64,000 nucleotides of DNA, taken from Curtobacterium sp. MCPF17_002 (GTDB lineage: Bacteria; Actinomycetota; Actinomycetes; Actinomycetales; Microbacteriaceae). The position numbers were made by a program, and so were the translations under genes. Every line of letters begins with the position of its first letter. Positions within the stretch are counted from its first letter, which is position 1. The stretch is from assembly GCF_003234115.2 (NCBI RefSeq), contig NZ_CP126251.1, positions 1,674,001 to 1,738,000 on the forward strand, in the 5' to 3' direction. The notes under the pieces are model-generated. The model searched no databases. It saw only the letters and a program-made list of their open reading frames with translations, and had not been told where the DNA came from. Positions 8,449 to 16,069 of this stretch are shown in pieces.

Positions 8449-9312
8449 GTGCACACAACCCTGGACTCCTCGACCGACGTCGTCAGCGGCATCCGCTTCC
8501 CCGAGGGCAACCGCTGGTACGGCGGACGACTCTGGTACTCGGACATGCACACGGGCGAGGTCTTCTCGATCGACCCGGACTCGAACGGCGCACCCCGTCT
8601 CGAGGCCACGGTCCCCGGGCAGTCGTCGGGACTCGGCTGGCTGGAGGACGGTCGGCTGATCATCAGCGCGATGGAGTCGCGCACGCTCGTGTCGGTCGAT
8701 GCGGACGGCACGTCAGGGGTCTTCGCCGATCTGTCGACGGTCGAGTCGTCGCTCCTCAACGACCTGGTCGTCGACGCCGTGTCCGGTCGGACGTACGTCG
8801 GCGCGTTCGGGTACGACCTGTACGGCGGCGAGGAGCTGCGGCCCGGGCCGCTCTACGTCATCGAGCCGGACGGCTCCTTCCGTCTCGCTGCCGACGGCCT
8901 CGTGTTCCCGAACAGCGCCAACGTGCTGCCCGGGACGCGGACCCTGGTCGTCAGCGAGACCTGGGGCGGACGGTTGACCGCGTTCGACATCGAAGCGGAC
9001 GGCTCGCTGACCGGACGGCGCGAATGGGCAGCGCTGCCGGAAGGCGTGACGCCGGACGGCAGCACCGTCGACAGCGAGGGCGCGATCTGGGTGTGCTCGG
9101 TCGACTCAGGCGAGTTCCTCCGGGTCCTCGAGGGCGGAACGGTGACGGACCGCATCGATGCTCCTGGCCGCTGCGCGATCGACTGTGCCCTCGGCGGCGC
9201 GGACGGGCGGACCCTCTACCTCGCGACTGCGGACAGCTACGACCCGGCCACCACCGCCCGGACCCATGACGGTCGGATCAGCGCGGTGCGGGTGTCGGTG
9301 CCCGGGACGTGA
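8449..9312 (+). CDS. SMP-30/gluconolactonase family protein
   Basis: A 287-residue six-bladed beta-propeller of the SMP-30/gluconolactonase/LRE type, which hydrolyses sugar or other lactones with a divalent metal. Metal-site residues expected for the family are visible: Glu in IRFPEGNRWY (E19), Asn in SLLNDLVVDA, and Asp in TPDGSTVDSEGAIWV. GTG 8449 is supported by CAGTCT 6 nt upstream (leaderless-like) and immediate homology. It lies 46 bp after the redox cluster and ends before a strong bidirectional terminator. Confidence 0.88.
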   Translation: MHTTLDSSTDVVSGIRFPEGNRWYGGRLWYSDMHTGEVFSIDPDSNGAPRLEATVPGQSSGLGWLEDGRLIISAMESRTLVSVDADGTSGVFADLSTVESSLLNDLVVDAVSGRTYVGAFGYDLYGGEELRPGPLYVIEPDGSFRLAADGLVFPNSANVLPGTRTLVVSETWGGRLTAFDIEADGSLTGRREWAALPEGVTPDGSTVDSEGAIWVCSVDSGEFLRVLEGGTVTDRIDAPGRCAIDCALGGADGRTLYLATADSYDPATTARTHDGRISAVRVSVPGT

Positions 9313-9360
9313 CCGACCGCCCGACGACCGCGGTGGCACCGTCCCCTGGTGATCCACGGA

Positions 9361-9404
9361 ACGGCAGTGGGCCGTTCCGTGCGAACGGAACGGCCCACTG
9401 CCGT
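9361..9404. terminator. Bidirectional hairpin terminator
   Basis: A perfect 20-bp inverted repeat (9361-9380 and 9385-9404) with a 4-nt GCGA loop sits between two convergent genes that end at 9312 and 9422. There is no long T run, as is common in high-G+C actinobacteria. Confidence 0.85.
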
Positions 9405-9421
9405 GCTGGCGAAACCGGGTG

Positions 9422-9727
9422 TCAGACCGAGCGTCCGTTGGCGTCGCGGTGGTCCTCGTCGTGCTCGGGCTTGCGCACGCCGGCCTTCGCGATGCCACGA
9501 CTGACGATGTAGGCGCCGGTCACGATCGCCACGTACAGCCAGGCGTGGTCCGCACCGAACCGCTGTCCGTCGTCACCGTCATCCGTCACCGCGGCAGCGA
9601 TGAGGATCGCGATCGACACCACCAGCCAGACGTAGAACTCCGTGGTCTTCAGCGCGGACTTCGTCTCGTTCCAGGTGTGACGGACGACTGAGTCGTGCCG
9701 TGCGGGACTTCCTGCCGTGTTCGACAT
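9422..9727 (-). CDS. Small two-helix membrane protein
   Basis: A 101-residue protein with two transmembrane helices (about residues 32-49 and 63-80) and a charged His/Asp-rich C terminus. ATG 9727 is chosen because AAGGAG lies 5 nt upstream; a GTG at 9733 overlaps that site. No family is recognised. It diverges from the MarR gene at 9873, which may regulate it. Confidence 0.75.
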   Translation of the reverse strand: MSNTAGSPARHDSVVRHTWNETKSALKTTEFYVWLVVSIAILIAAAVTDDGDDGQRFGADHAWLYVAIVTGAYIVSRGIAKAGVRKPEHDEDHRDANGRSV

Positions 9728-9872
9728 GGCCACTCCTTCTGATCTCCGCCACCGGAGTTCGATGGCGTCCTGACGATGACGTTTGTCTCGCTCGGCTGAT
9801 TACTTTCCCAGTTGGACTTCCCAGGGCCATCGACGACAATGGTTTTGTCCAGGAAGCGACAGGAGCGGGCGT

Positions 9873-10397
9873 ATGAGCACCGAAGACATGCCTCCCGGCG
9901 CGTCCGACTTCGTCGAACAGCAGCCGCGAACCGGTGAGGGGGCTGCTGCGATCGCGAGTCTGCAGGCGCTCAGCGACAGCGTCCACGACGCGGACGAGCA
10001 GGCCTTGCGGGCGTTGCGGATGCTCCCCATCGACGCACTCGCGCTCCGGCATCTCGTGCAGGAGCACCGAGACGGTCGAACGGTCAACGCCACGCAACTC
10101 GCGCGAGCCCTTCGCCTCTCCACCGCCGGCATCACGAAGCTCGTCGACCGGCTCGTGCGTGACGGCCGGGCGGAACGGCACCCGAACCCGAAGGACCGCC
10201 GCGGCATCGTGCTGCTTCCAGCGCAGACCGCGGAAGCGGACCTCGCACGGGCCTACGGACACGTTCGTGCGCCGTTGATCGCCACCATCGACGCGCTCAG
10301 CGCCGAAGAAGCCACAGCGGTGCGAGTGTTCGCATCCCGTCTCGCCGACGCCCTTCGCGCAGAACTCGCTGCGGTGGAGGCGTCTCCCGCCGACTGA
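9873..10397 (+). CDS. MarR-family transcriptional regulator
   Basis: A 174-residue winged-helix protein. The recognition region NATQLARALRLSTAGITKLV and wing DGRAERHPNPKDRRGIVLL are typical of MarR regulators, with flanking dimerisation helices. ATG 9873 has AGGAG at 9861-9865. The frame is open upstream to 9783 without homology. It probably controls the divergent small membrane gene and/or itself; no palindrome stood out in the 145-bp gap. Confidence 0.87.
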   Translation: MSTEDMPPGASDFVEQQPRTGEGAAAIASLQALSDSVHDADEQALRALRMLPIDALALRHLVQEHRDGRTVNATQLARALRLSTAGITKLVDRLVRDGRAERHPNPKDRRGIVLLPAQTAEADLARAYGHVRAPLIATIDALSAEEATAVRVFASRLADALRAELAAVEASPAD

Positions 10398-10744
10398 AGT
10401 GCGAGGCGCCGTGTGATCGCTTCATGCAACTTCCGCGGTCGGTGCGGCGACGGATGTGCGGCACCCCGCTCCTGGCGCCGCGAGCGATGCGCCGGCGTCG
10501 TTCCACTTGGCGACACCGCCGCGTGTCCGCGACTCGTGCAATCCGGGGTGGCGTGGAGGCTGCTCACACCGCCAGATGCTGAGGCTGCTCGTACAGCGAC
10601 CGGTGGGATCGTGGTGCGCAGGACGGTCGCGATCGATTGCCATGACCCTTCTCCACCATGTGAGGCCTCCGGAATTCACTAGCCTAGCTAGCGAAATCAC
10701 TCCTCAGATGGGTCAGGCGAATCGACCGACGAACCGCTTCACTG
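10398..10744. other. Mostly uncharacterised intergenic region
   Basis: 347 bp between a MarR gene and a dehydrogenase gene. It contains only the weak minus-strand reading frame listed at 10422-10643 and a short A+T-richer patch near 10670-10700 (CTAGCCTAGCTAGCG). No terminator or repeat was found. Confidence 0.4.
10422..10643 (-). CDS. Hypothetical 73-residue protein (uncertain)
   Basis: A minus-strand frame starting MAIDRDRPAHHDPTGR with a good ribosome site (GGAGAAGG 4 nt upstream of ATG 10643). It contains GGVAKWNDAGASLAAPG near its C-terminal part. Third-position G+C is high but less extreme than in neighbouring genes. No family is recognised and it could be spurious. Confidence 0.35.
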   Translation of the reverse strand: MAIDRDRPAHHDPTGRCTSSLSIWRCEQPPRHPGLHESRTRGGVAKWNDAGASLAAPGAGCRTSVAAPTAEVA

Positions 10745-11668
10745 TCAGTCCTGCGGACCCGAGGGCTGGGCGCGCCGCCGGAGTGTCGTCCCCGCGCGCT
10801 CCTCGAGCAACCGGGCACCGAGCAGTTCGCCCATGGCCGGGCCGAAGCGCTCCAGGGACTGCTCGTGCAGGTCCGCGGATGCGCTGAGGACCGGTGTCGG
10901 TGTTCCAGCGTCCGCGGCGAGCGAGTGCACCGTTCGCAGCTCCTCGACGACGCGGTCGATCGGGAACTCCTCGAGGTAGTCGCCGTCGAGCAGCCGGCCA
11001 ACGTGCCGTTCCATGAACGAGCTCCCACCGGCACTGTCGCTGAGGAGCTGGCGGAGCGCATCGGGGGCCAGGCCGAGGGCCTGACCCAGGAGGAGCGCTT
11101 CGGTGCCCGCAGCCGCATGCGCGAACCAGAGCGCGTTCGCGAGCAACTTCGCCACCTGCGCATCCGAGGGGGAAGTGCCGGCATGCTGCACGCCACGCTG
11201 CTCTCCGAGGGCAGCGAGCAGGGGGAGCACCCGTTCGACATCGGCCGCACTTCCGCCCACGAAGAAGTGGAGCGTCCGCTGGTGTGCTTCGGGGACCGAC
11301 CCGCCCATCGGGGCCGCCACTGATCCGATCCCGCGCTCGGCGGCCGAAGCAGCCAAGTCGGCAGTGACCCGCGGATCCCCTGATCCGAGATCGAGCCAAC
11401 ACGTCCCGGCCGGCATGTGCTCCAGCGCGGCGGAGCACACCGACGCGGTCGCGGCCGCGTTCGGCAGCACGGTCACGAGGACGTCGGCCCCATCGATGCA
11501 GTCCTCGAGTTCGCCTGCCCACCGCGCGCCTGCCGCGGTCGCGACCTCAGCCCGCCCCGGGTCCCGGTCGTGACAGGTGACCTCGAAGCCCGCGGCGGTG
11601 AGGCCGCGGACGACTTCCGAGCCCATCGCCCCGACACCAACGACACCCACCTTCGTCGCCGCACCCAT
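10745..11668 (-). CDS. Beta-hydroxyacid dehydrogenase (3-hydroxyisobutyrate dehydrogenase-like)
   Basis: A 307-residue NAD(P)-dependent oxidoreductase. The N-terminal Rossmann motif is VGVVGVGAMGSEVVRGL; the substrate motif region is DLGSGDP and APMGGSVPEAHQRTLHFFVG; the catalytic Lys is in AQVAKLLANALW. The C-terminal all-helical NAD_binding_11-type domain is present. ATG 11668 is preceded by GGGAGCG. The substrate is probably a small beta-hydroxyacid; sequence does not fix it. It appears monocistronic. Confidence 0.87.
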   Translation of the reverse strand: MGAATKVGVVGVGAMGSEVVRGLTAAGFEVTCHDRDPGRAEVATAAGARWAGELEDCIDGADVLVTVLPNAAATASVCSAALEHMPAGTCWLDLGSGDPRVTADLAASAAERGIGSVAAPMGGSVPEAHQRTLHFFVGGSAADVERVLPLLAALGEQRGVQHAGTSPSDAQVAKLLANALWFAHAAAGTEALLLGQALGLAPDALRQLLSDSAGGSSFMERHVGRLLDGDYLEEFPIDRVVEELRTVHSLAADAGTPTPVLSASADLHEQSLERFGPAMGELLGARLLEERAGTTLRRRAQPSGPQD

Positions 11669-11762
11669 CGCGCTCCCGCTCCCGTCCGTCCTGGCCGCCA
11701 CCGATGCGTGGAAGCTCGTTCCACGACCGTACCGGCCGTCACCACGCCAGGAGGTCAGCGGT

Positions 11763-11891
11763 ATCCCTCCGGTCGATCACGCGCTCGGGTTCGACCCGGT
11801 CGACGCCGGTTCCCTGGCCGAGTCCTGGCGCTTCGGGCCCGAGTCCGGTGCGTACACGCACCGCGCGGACGTGGCGGCCGGACAGTTCTGA
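11763..11891 (+). pseudogene. Small coding-like frame lacking a normal start
   Basis: 42 codons ending in TGA at 11889-11891 show strongly coding-like third-position bias (about 37 of 42 end in G or C). AGGAGG (11749-11754) lies 8 nt upstream of ATC at 11763, where an initiation codon would be expected, but ATC is not a usual start. The product would contain DHALGFDPVDAGSLAES. It may be a decayed small gene or a fragment. No family is recognised. Confidence 0.25.
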
Positions 11892-11899
11892 ACCGCACA

Positions 11900-11955
11900 C
11901 CATGACGGACTGGAGGCGCGGTGCCAGCTGGCACCGCGCCTCCAGTCCGTCATGG
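11900..11955. repeat. 56-bp perfect palindrome with GGAGGCGCGGTGC core
   Basis: Two 28-bp arms meet with no spacer at 11927/11928 (centre CCAGCTGG). The arms contain the GGAGGCGCGGTGC core of the dispersed repeat family of this window. It lies in the 354-bp stretch 11669-12022, which otherwise holds only the gene remnant at 11763-11891. It could act as a terminator for the convergent minus-strand membrane gene. Confidence 0.85.
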
Positions 11956-12022
11956 GGTCACGTCGGTCCGTCCGGTCAGGAAGGCGGCGCGCGTCGGGCC
12001 GGGGCCGGTCCCGATGCGGGAC

Positions 12023-12361
12023 CTACGCGGCGCTCACGAGCCAGACGAGCGCGACGGCGTTGACCGCCGCCGTGACGACGGGCCCGAACGTCCTGACCCG
12101 GTCGGCCACCCTGGCGCCCACGACGGCGTCGAGCCCCTGGACGGCGATCATGGCCACCGCGGCCGCGGCGATGAAGCCGGTGTCGCCGGTGATCGGCGCG
12201 ATGACCGCGACGAGGGCCAGGGCGATGCTCCTCGCGAGCGCGTACTCCGACGCGACGCGGCCCGCAGCCGCGGCTGCGCGCAGACCGGCAACGCTGAAGC
12301 CGAGGCTCACGAGCGCGCTCACGATGGTGATGGCGGAGCAGACCCATGCGGCGGTTCCCAT
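12023..12361 (-). CDS. Four-helix integral membrane protein
   Basis: A 112-residue protein almost entirely hydrophobic, with about four transmembrane helices (residues ~5-28, 40-58, 62-80, 93-111). The start MGTAAWVCSAITIVSALV follows ATG 12361. No family is confidently recognised. It lies 44 bp downstream of the alpha/beta hydrolase gene on the same strand, so the two may share a transcript. Confidence 0.72.
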   Translation of the reverse strand: MGTAAWVCSAITIVSALVSLGFSVAGLRAAAAAGRVASEYALARSIALALVAVIAPITGDTGFIAAAAVAMIAVQGLDAVVGARVADRVRTFGPVVTAAVNAVALVWLVSAA

Positions 12362-12405
12362 CCGGTGAGCCTACGGCGCTCGGCCCCGTGCCCAGCCGTT
12401 CCGGC

Positions 12406-13179
12406 TCAGTGCCGCGCGAGGAACGGGTCGATCGCCGCCCAGGTCGCGTCGGGCGCTTCGAGGTGCGGGAGGTGTCCGGCGGCGGCGACCTCGGCGAACT
12501 CCGCACCGGGCACGGCTGCGGCGACGGCGCGCCCGTAGGCGGGGGTGACGATGTGGTCGCTCGCACCCCAGACCAGGAGGGTCGGGACCTGGACGGTGCC
12601 GAGGCGACCGAGGAGGGTCGGGTCGCTCATGGTGCCGGCGACGGCGGCCATGGTCCGGCCGTTCGACTGCTGGACGGCGCGCTGCTCGTCGGTGAAGCCG
12701 GCCGGGTCCTGGTACCCGCGCTCCGGGTCGTGCCAGGCGGCCTCGGCGAGCCCGCGGGCGTCGAGGGAGAAGAAGTCCGTGATCGGCTCACCCTCGACGA
12801 CGGCGCCGACCCCGTCGACGACGACGACGGCACCGATCCGGGCCGCGTACCGGTCGTCGGCCGCGGCCTGGACGGCCATCTCGAGCGCGATCCAGCCGCC
12901 GATCGACGAGCCGACGACGACCACGTCCCGCTCGTCGTGCTCGACGAGGCCCTCGAGGTAGGCGTGCGCGAGGTCGGCGACGGAGGCGATCGACTCCGGA
13001 CGGTCCGTGCCGTCCCAGCCCGGGTGGGTCGGTGCCGTGGCGAACATCGAGGGGGCGAGGTGACCGACGATCGGCGCGACGGTGCGGGGTCCGCCACCGC
13101 CGTGCAGGACGAGTGCCGGTCGCGTACCGGGGTCGCCGGCCTGGATGACGGGGAGGTCGTGGGGGAGGAGGGAGTTCAT
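12406..13179 (-). CDS. Alpha/beta hydrolase
   Basis: A 257-residue alpha/beta-hydrolase-fold enzyme. The oxyanion region is VLHGGGGPRTV, the nucleophile elbow GSSIGGW (Ser), the acid GASDHIVTP (Asp) and the catalytic His AAGHLPHLEAP, so the triad is complete. ATG 13179 is favoured over GTG 13185 because of the AAAGAG site upstream. The substrate is unknown. It is divergent from a MarR regulator 50 bp away whose probable operator spans both promoters; such pairs often respond to phenolic or lipophilic compounds. Confidence 0.88.
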   Translation of the reverse strand: MNSLLPHDLPVIQAGDPGTRPALVLHGGGGPRTVAPIVGHLAPSMFATAPTHPGWDGTDRPESIASVADLAHAYLEGLVEHDERDVVVVGSSIGGWIALEMAVQAAADDRYAARIGAVVVVDGVGAVVEGEPITDFFSLDARGLAEAAWHDPERGYQDPAGFTDEQRAVQQSNGRTMAAVAGTMSDPTLLGRLGTVQVPTLLVWGASDHIVTPAYGRAVAAAVPGAEFAEVAAAGHLPHLEAPDATWAAIDPFLARH

Positions 13180-13191
13180 GGCCACTCTTTC

Positions 13192-13217
13192 TCAACATGT
13201 TTATATACGGGTGTTGA
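13192..13217. promoter_or_regulatory. Candidate MarR operator between divergent genes
   Basis: The inverted repeat TCAACA (13192-13197) / TGTTGA (13212-13217) flanks an A+T-rich centre containing TTTATATAC, the only strongly A+T-rich stretch nearby. It lies midway in the 50-bp gap between the hydrolase and MarR starts, overlapping the likely -10 region of the hydrolase. Confidence 0.6.
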
Positions 13218-13229
13218 TACGGTAGCACC

Positions 13230-13667
13230 ATGACGACGGATCTCGAAGCACTGGGGCAGGCGATCAAGCGGGCGCAGTACCGGAACCACCGGACGATGGA
13301 CGCCGCACTGCGGGATGCCGGGGTGACCCTCGTGCAGTGGGACGCCCTGCGCGCGATCGACCGCACGCCGGGGGCTTCGGGGCACGACCTCGCAACGGCC
13401 ACCTTCCAGAGCGACCAGTCGTTCGGGACGCTCGCGACGCGGCTCGTCGAGCGCGGGCTCATCGAGCGGTCCGCCGGCCGGGGGCGCCGGATCGAGCACG
13501 CCCTGACCGACGCCGGCCGTGCTGCGCTGGCGGAGGGTCAGGACGTGGCGGCCCGGGTCCTCCAGGACCTCTTCGCGCCGCTGGACGAGGGGCAGCGGGA
13601 TGAGCTGATGCAGTTGCTCGGGGTGCTCACCGCGGGAGAGCGGGGCGCGACCACCTCGGCAGGATGA
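13230..13667 (+). CDS. MarR-family transcriptional regulator
   Basis: A 145-residue winged-helix regulator: GHDLATATFQSDQSFGTLAT is the recognition region and RSAGRGRRIEHALTDAGR the wing. ATG 13230 has no Shine-Dalgarno; TACGGT at 13218-13223 lies 6 nt upstream, fitting a leaderless transcript. It probably represses the divergent alpha/beta hydrolase gene and itself through the operator between them. Its last 41 bp overlap the convergent MFS gene. Confidence 0.88.
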   Translation: MTTDLEALGQAIKRAQYRNHRTMDAALRDAGVTLVQWDALRAIDRTPGASGHDLATATFQSDQSFGTLATRLVERGLIERSAGRGRRIEHALTDAGRAALAEGQDVAARVLQDLFAPLDEGQRDELMQLLGVLTAGERGATTSAG

Positions 13668-14883
13668 CGACGGCGAGCACGGCCGCCAGCGCGTAGGCGC
13701 CCGCCTGGACCTCCAGGAGCGGCAGTGTCCCGACGTGGTCCTGCAGCAGCCCGGCCGCGACGAGGCCGATCGCCTGCCCGACGGCCTGCGCCAACCCGAG
13801 CGCCGCGAAGGCGCTGCCACGGGTGTCGTCGCGGGCGGCGCGCTGCAGCAGGCTCGTGAGCCCGGCGCCCATGAGGACGGCCGGTGCTCCCATCGCCGCG
13901 AAGAGCACCGCGTACACCGGCACCGCGTGGGTGACGAAGGCGAGGTTCCAGGTCACGGCGGTGAGCACGGTGAACGTGACGGCGCCGACCAGGGTCAACC
14001 GCAGGACGTCGAGCCGAGCGCCGAGGACGCCGAGCACGGTGCCGGCGAGGATCGCCCCGATCGCCTGGACCCCGCGCAGGAGACCGACGTCCGTCGAGCT
14101 GCCGCGGACGACGTCGGTGACGAAGAAGACGAACAGCACGACGAAGAGACCCTGCGCGACGGCGGCGGCGAGGACCACGACGACCGGGCCACGGATCGCA
14201 GGGTCGGCGAGGGCGGACGCGATGCCGCGTCGCGTGGCGTGCCGCGTGTCGCGACGGTTCCTGCGTGTGTGCTGGCGCTTCGGTGGTGCGGGCAGCGTCA
14301 GGACGAGCGCGACGGCGACGACGTAGGTCCCGATGTCGACGAGCGCGACGACGCCGATCCCGCTGACGGCGAGCAGGACGCCGCCGATCGGGCCGCCGAT
14401 GAGTCGTCCGAGGTCGTTGTTCAGACCGACCAGCGCGTTCGCGGACGTCACCTGCTCCGGCGCGACGAGCGTCGGGAGGAGCGAGTTCTTCGCCGGCTCG
14501 AAGAACGCCGCGCACGTCGCGTGGGCGACGATGACCGCGTAGACGAGGTGGACGTCCGACCCGTCGCGGACGGCGAGCAGCGGCAGGAGCGCCACCGCCT
14601 GGGCGGCCATCGCCACGGCCATCACGTGCTTGCGCGGGAGCCGGTCGACGACGCGGGCGATCAGGGGTGACAGCACGACGGGTGGGATGAGCTCGAGCAG
14701 GAACGCCAGCGACGTGCCGAGCGCGGAGCCGGACAGCTGCAGCACCACGAGCGGCAGCGCGATGAACATCAGCCAGTCGCCGGCGTCCGAGACGATCCCG
14801 GCCACCCAGAGCCGACGGAACGCCGGGACGGTCAGGGCGCTCCGCACCGGGACCCGTGGTGGTGCCGTCGTCGGCGTGCTCAT
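13627..14883 (-). CDS. MFS transporter
   Basis: A 418-residue major-facilitator protein with about 12 hydrophobic segments. It starts PAFRRLWVAGIVSDAGDWLM, and the loop 2-3 signature region includes ARVVDRLPRKHVM. The N-terminal LWVAGIVSDAGDW and mid-protein FFEPAKNSLLPTLV patterns are like MFS_3-type drug/metabolite exporters. ATG 14883 overlaps the stop of the ArsR gene (ATGA), so the two form an operon in which the regulator controls the exporter. The substrate is unknown. Confidence 0.9.
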   Translation of the reverse strand: MSTPTTAPPRVPVRSALTVPAFRRLWVAGIVSDAGDWLMFIALPLVVLQLSGSALGTSLAFLLELIPPVVLSPLIARVVDRLPRKHVMAVAMAAQAVALLPLLAVRDGSDVHLVYAVIVAHATCAAFFEPAKNSLLPTLVAPEQVTSANALVGLNNDLGRLIGGPIGGVLLAVSGIGVVALVDIGTYVVAVALVLTLPAPPKRQHTRRNRRDTRHATRRGIASALADPAIRGPVVVVLAAAVAQGLFVVLFVFFVTDVVRGSSTDVGLLRGVQAIGAILAGTVLGVLGARLDVLRLTLVGAVTFTVLTAVTWNLAFVTHAVPVYAVLFAAMGAPAVLMGAGLTSLLQRAARDDTRGSAFAALGLAQAVGQAIGLVAAGLLQDHVGTLPLLEVQAGAYALAAVLAVVILPRWSRPALPR

Positions 14884-15449
14884 CGCGGGCCCGAGAACTC
14901 GGCGCGGGGGAAGGCGTTGATCGAGACGTGCACGTACTCCGCGTCGTCCGGTGCGTCCGTGCGGGTCGGGCGGAGGTAGGGGCGCAGCACGGCGTCGAGC
15001 TGCCGTTCGACCTCGATGAGCTCGGCGGGGGAGAGTGCGAGGCCGTACGTGCCGTGCATGTCCGCTCGGCGCCACTCGTCGGGCACCGACTCGCGGCCGC
15101 GGAGGTACTCGCGGACGAGGTGGTGGTCGAGTTCCACCGAGGCCGCCAGCATCTCGGCGGTGCCGGGGACCTCGCCGGGGCCGTCGGACTCCACCGTGAA
15201 CCCGGTGATCGTCGCGCGCCACGGCCGGGAGCGCCCGTCGCCGGAGTCGTCGGGCTCGACCAGGCCGAGTGCGGCGAGGACCCGCAGGTGGTAGCTGCAG
15301 TTCGACGGGGTGTCACCGACCGCGCGGGCGCACTGCGAGGCGGTGGCGGGGCCGGACGACATCAGGTACCCGAGGACGTCGAGACGCACCGGGTGCGCGA
15401 GGGCATCGACGACGGCGGGGTCGGTGAGGGTGACGCGGCGTTCCTGCAC
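14880..15449 (-). CDS. ArsR-like winged-helix regulator
   Basis: A 189-residue regulator with an N-terminal ArsR/HTH_20 domain (ALAHPVRLDVLGYLMSSGPA, then CSYHLRVLAALGLVEPD). The C-terminal ~100 residues may sense a ligand. GTG 15449 has AGGAG 6 nt upstream. It is first in a two-gene operon with the MFS exporter and is likely autorepressed through the GATCTGAAA palindrome over its promoter. Confidence 0.88.
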   Translation of the reverse strand: MQERRVTLTDPAVVDALAHPVRLDVLGYLMSSGPATASQCARAVGDTPSNCSYHLRVLAALGLVEPDDSGDGRSRPWRATITGFTVESDGPGEVPGTAEMLAASVELDHHLVREYLRGRESVPDEWRRADMHGTYGLALSPAELIEVERQLDAVLRPYLRPTRTDAPDDAEYVHVSINAFPRAEFSGPR

Positions 15450-15460
15450 GAGGGCTCCTG

Positions 15461-15524
15461 GATCTGAAAGGCGTTTTCAGATCATAGGAGCGCTCGGGGC
15501 GGACCTGCAAGGCTCTTTCAGATC
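15461..15524 (-). promoter_or_regulatory. Promoter and operator of the arsR-like/MFS operon
   Basis: On the minus strand, -35 TTGCAG (15505-15510) and -10 TATGAT (15481-15486) are separated by 18 nt. The inverted repeat GATCTGAAAG / TTTTCAGATC (15461-15483) overlaps the -10 and start point, and a further CTTTCAGATC half-site (15515-15524) lies just upstream of the -35. This arrangement is typical of repression by a dimeric ArsR-type protein. Confidence 0.8.
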
Positions 15525-15610
15525 AGGAGCACCCGAGGGTTGCATCTCGCCACGCCCGAGGGGCCGCAGGGCTTGCAGTGTGTGGTATTCCAGGTGCAGA
15601 GTGGGCGCCC

Positions 15611-16069
15611 GTGACGACGAGGAAGGCGATGCCCGGTGCGCGACAGAACCGGTACGCACCCCGCACCCGTGCGGGGCTCCTGCTCAGCTGCGCCGGGTTC
15701 GCCGTCCTGGCCGCGTCGACAGCGCTCCCGGCCATCGAGGCGCTCGTCGGCCCCGTGATGGGCCTCGGGTTCGTCGTCGCCCTCCTCGTCATCGTGTCCG
15801 TGCCGAGGGCGATCCGCCCCGGGCGGACCTGGTTGACGGCACCCCTCCCTGCACGGCTCGCCGCGGCGACCTTCGCCGGGGTCGGGATCGTCGGCGTCGC
15901 GAGCGTCACCGCCGGAACGTCGAGCGGCGCGGGCGTGTGGGGAGTGGTGGGTGCCGTGACGATCACCGTCGGCGCTGCGCTCGTGGCGTGTGTGCCTGGC
16001 GAACGCAGCCCCGTCGATCAGGAGCCGCCGCGGTGCGTGCAGCAGCAACCGCCCGTCACGAAGCAGTAG
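15611..16069 (+). CDS. Integral membrane protein, unknown function
   Basis: About 152 residues with four hydrophobic segments (AGLLLSCAGFAVLAASTALP, VMGLGFVVALLVIVSV, LAAATFAGVGIVGVASV, GVVGAVTITVGAALVACVPG) and a polar Gln-rich C terminus. GTG 15611 (MTTRKAMPG) is proposed; ATG 15629 is an alternative. No family is recognised. The 3' end overlaps the convergent ligase gene by 14 bp. Confidence 0.62.
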   Translation: MTTRKAMPGARQNRYAPRTRAGLLLSCAGFAVLAASTALPAIEALVGPVMGLGFVVALLVIVSVPRAIRPGRTWLTAPLPARLAAATFAGVGIVGVASVTAGTSSGAGVWGVVGAVTITVGAALVACVPGERSPVDQEPPRCVQQQPPVTKQ

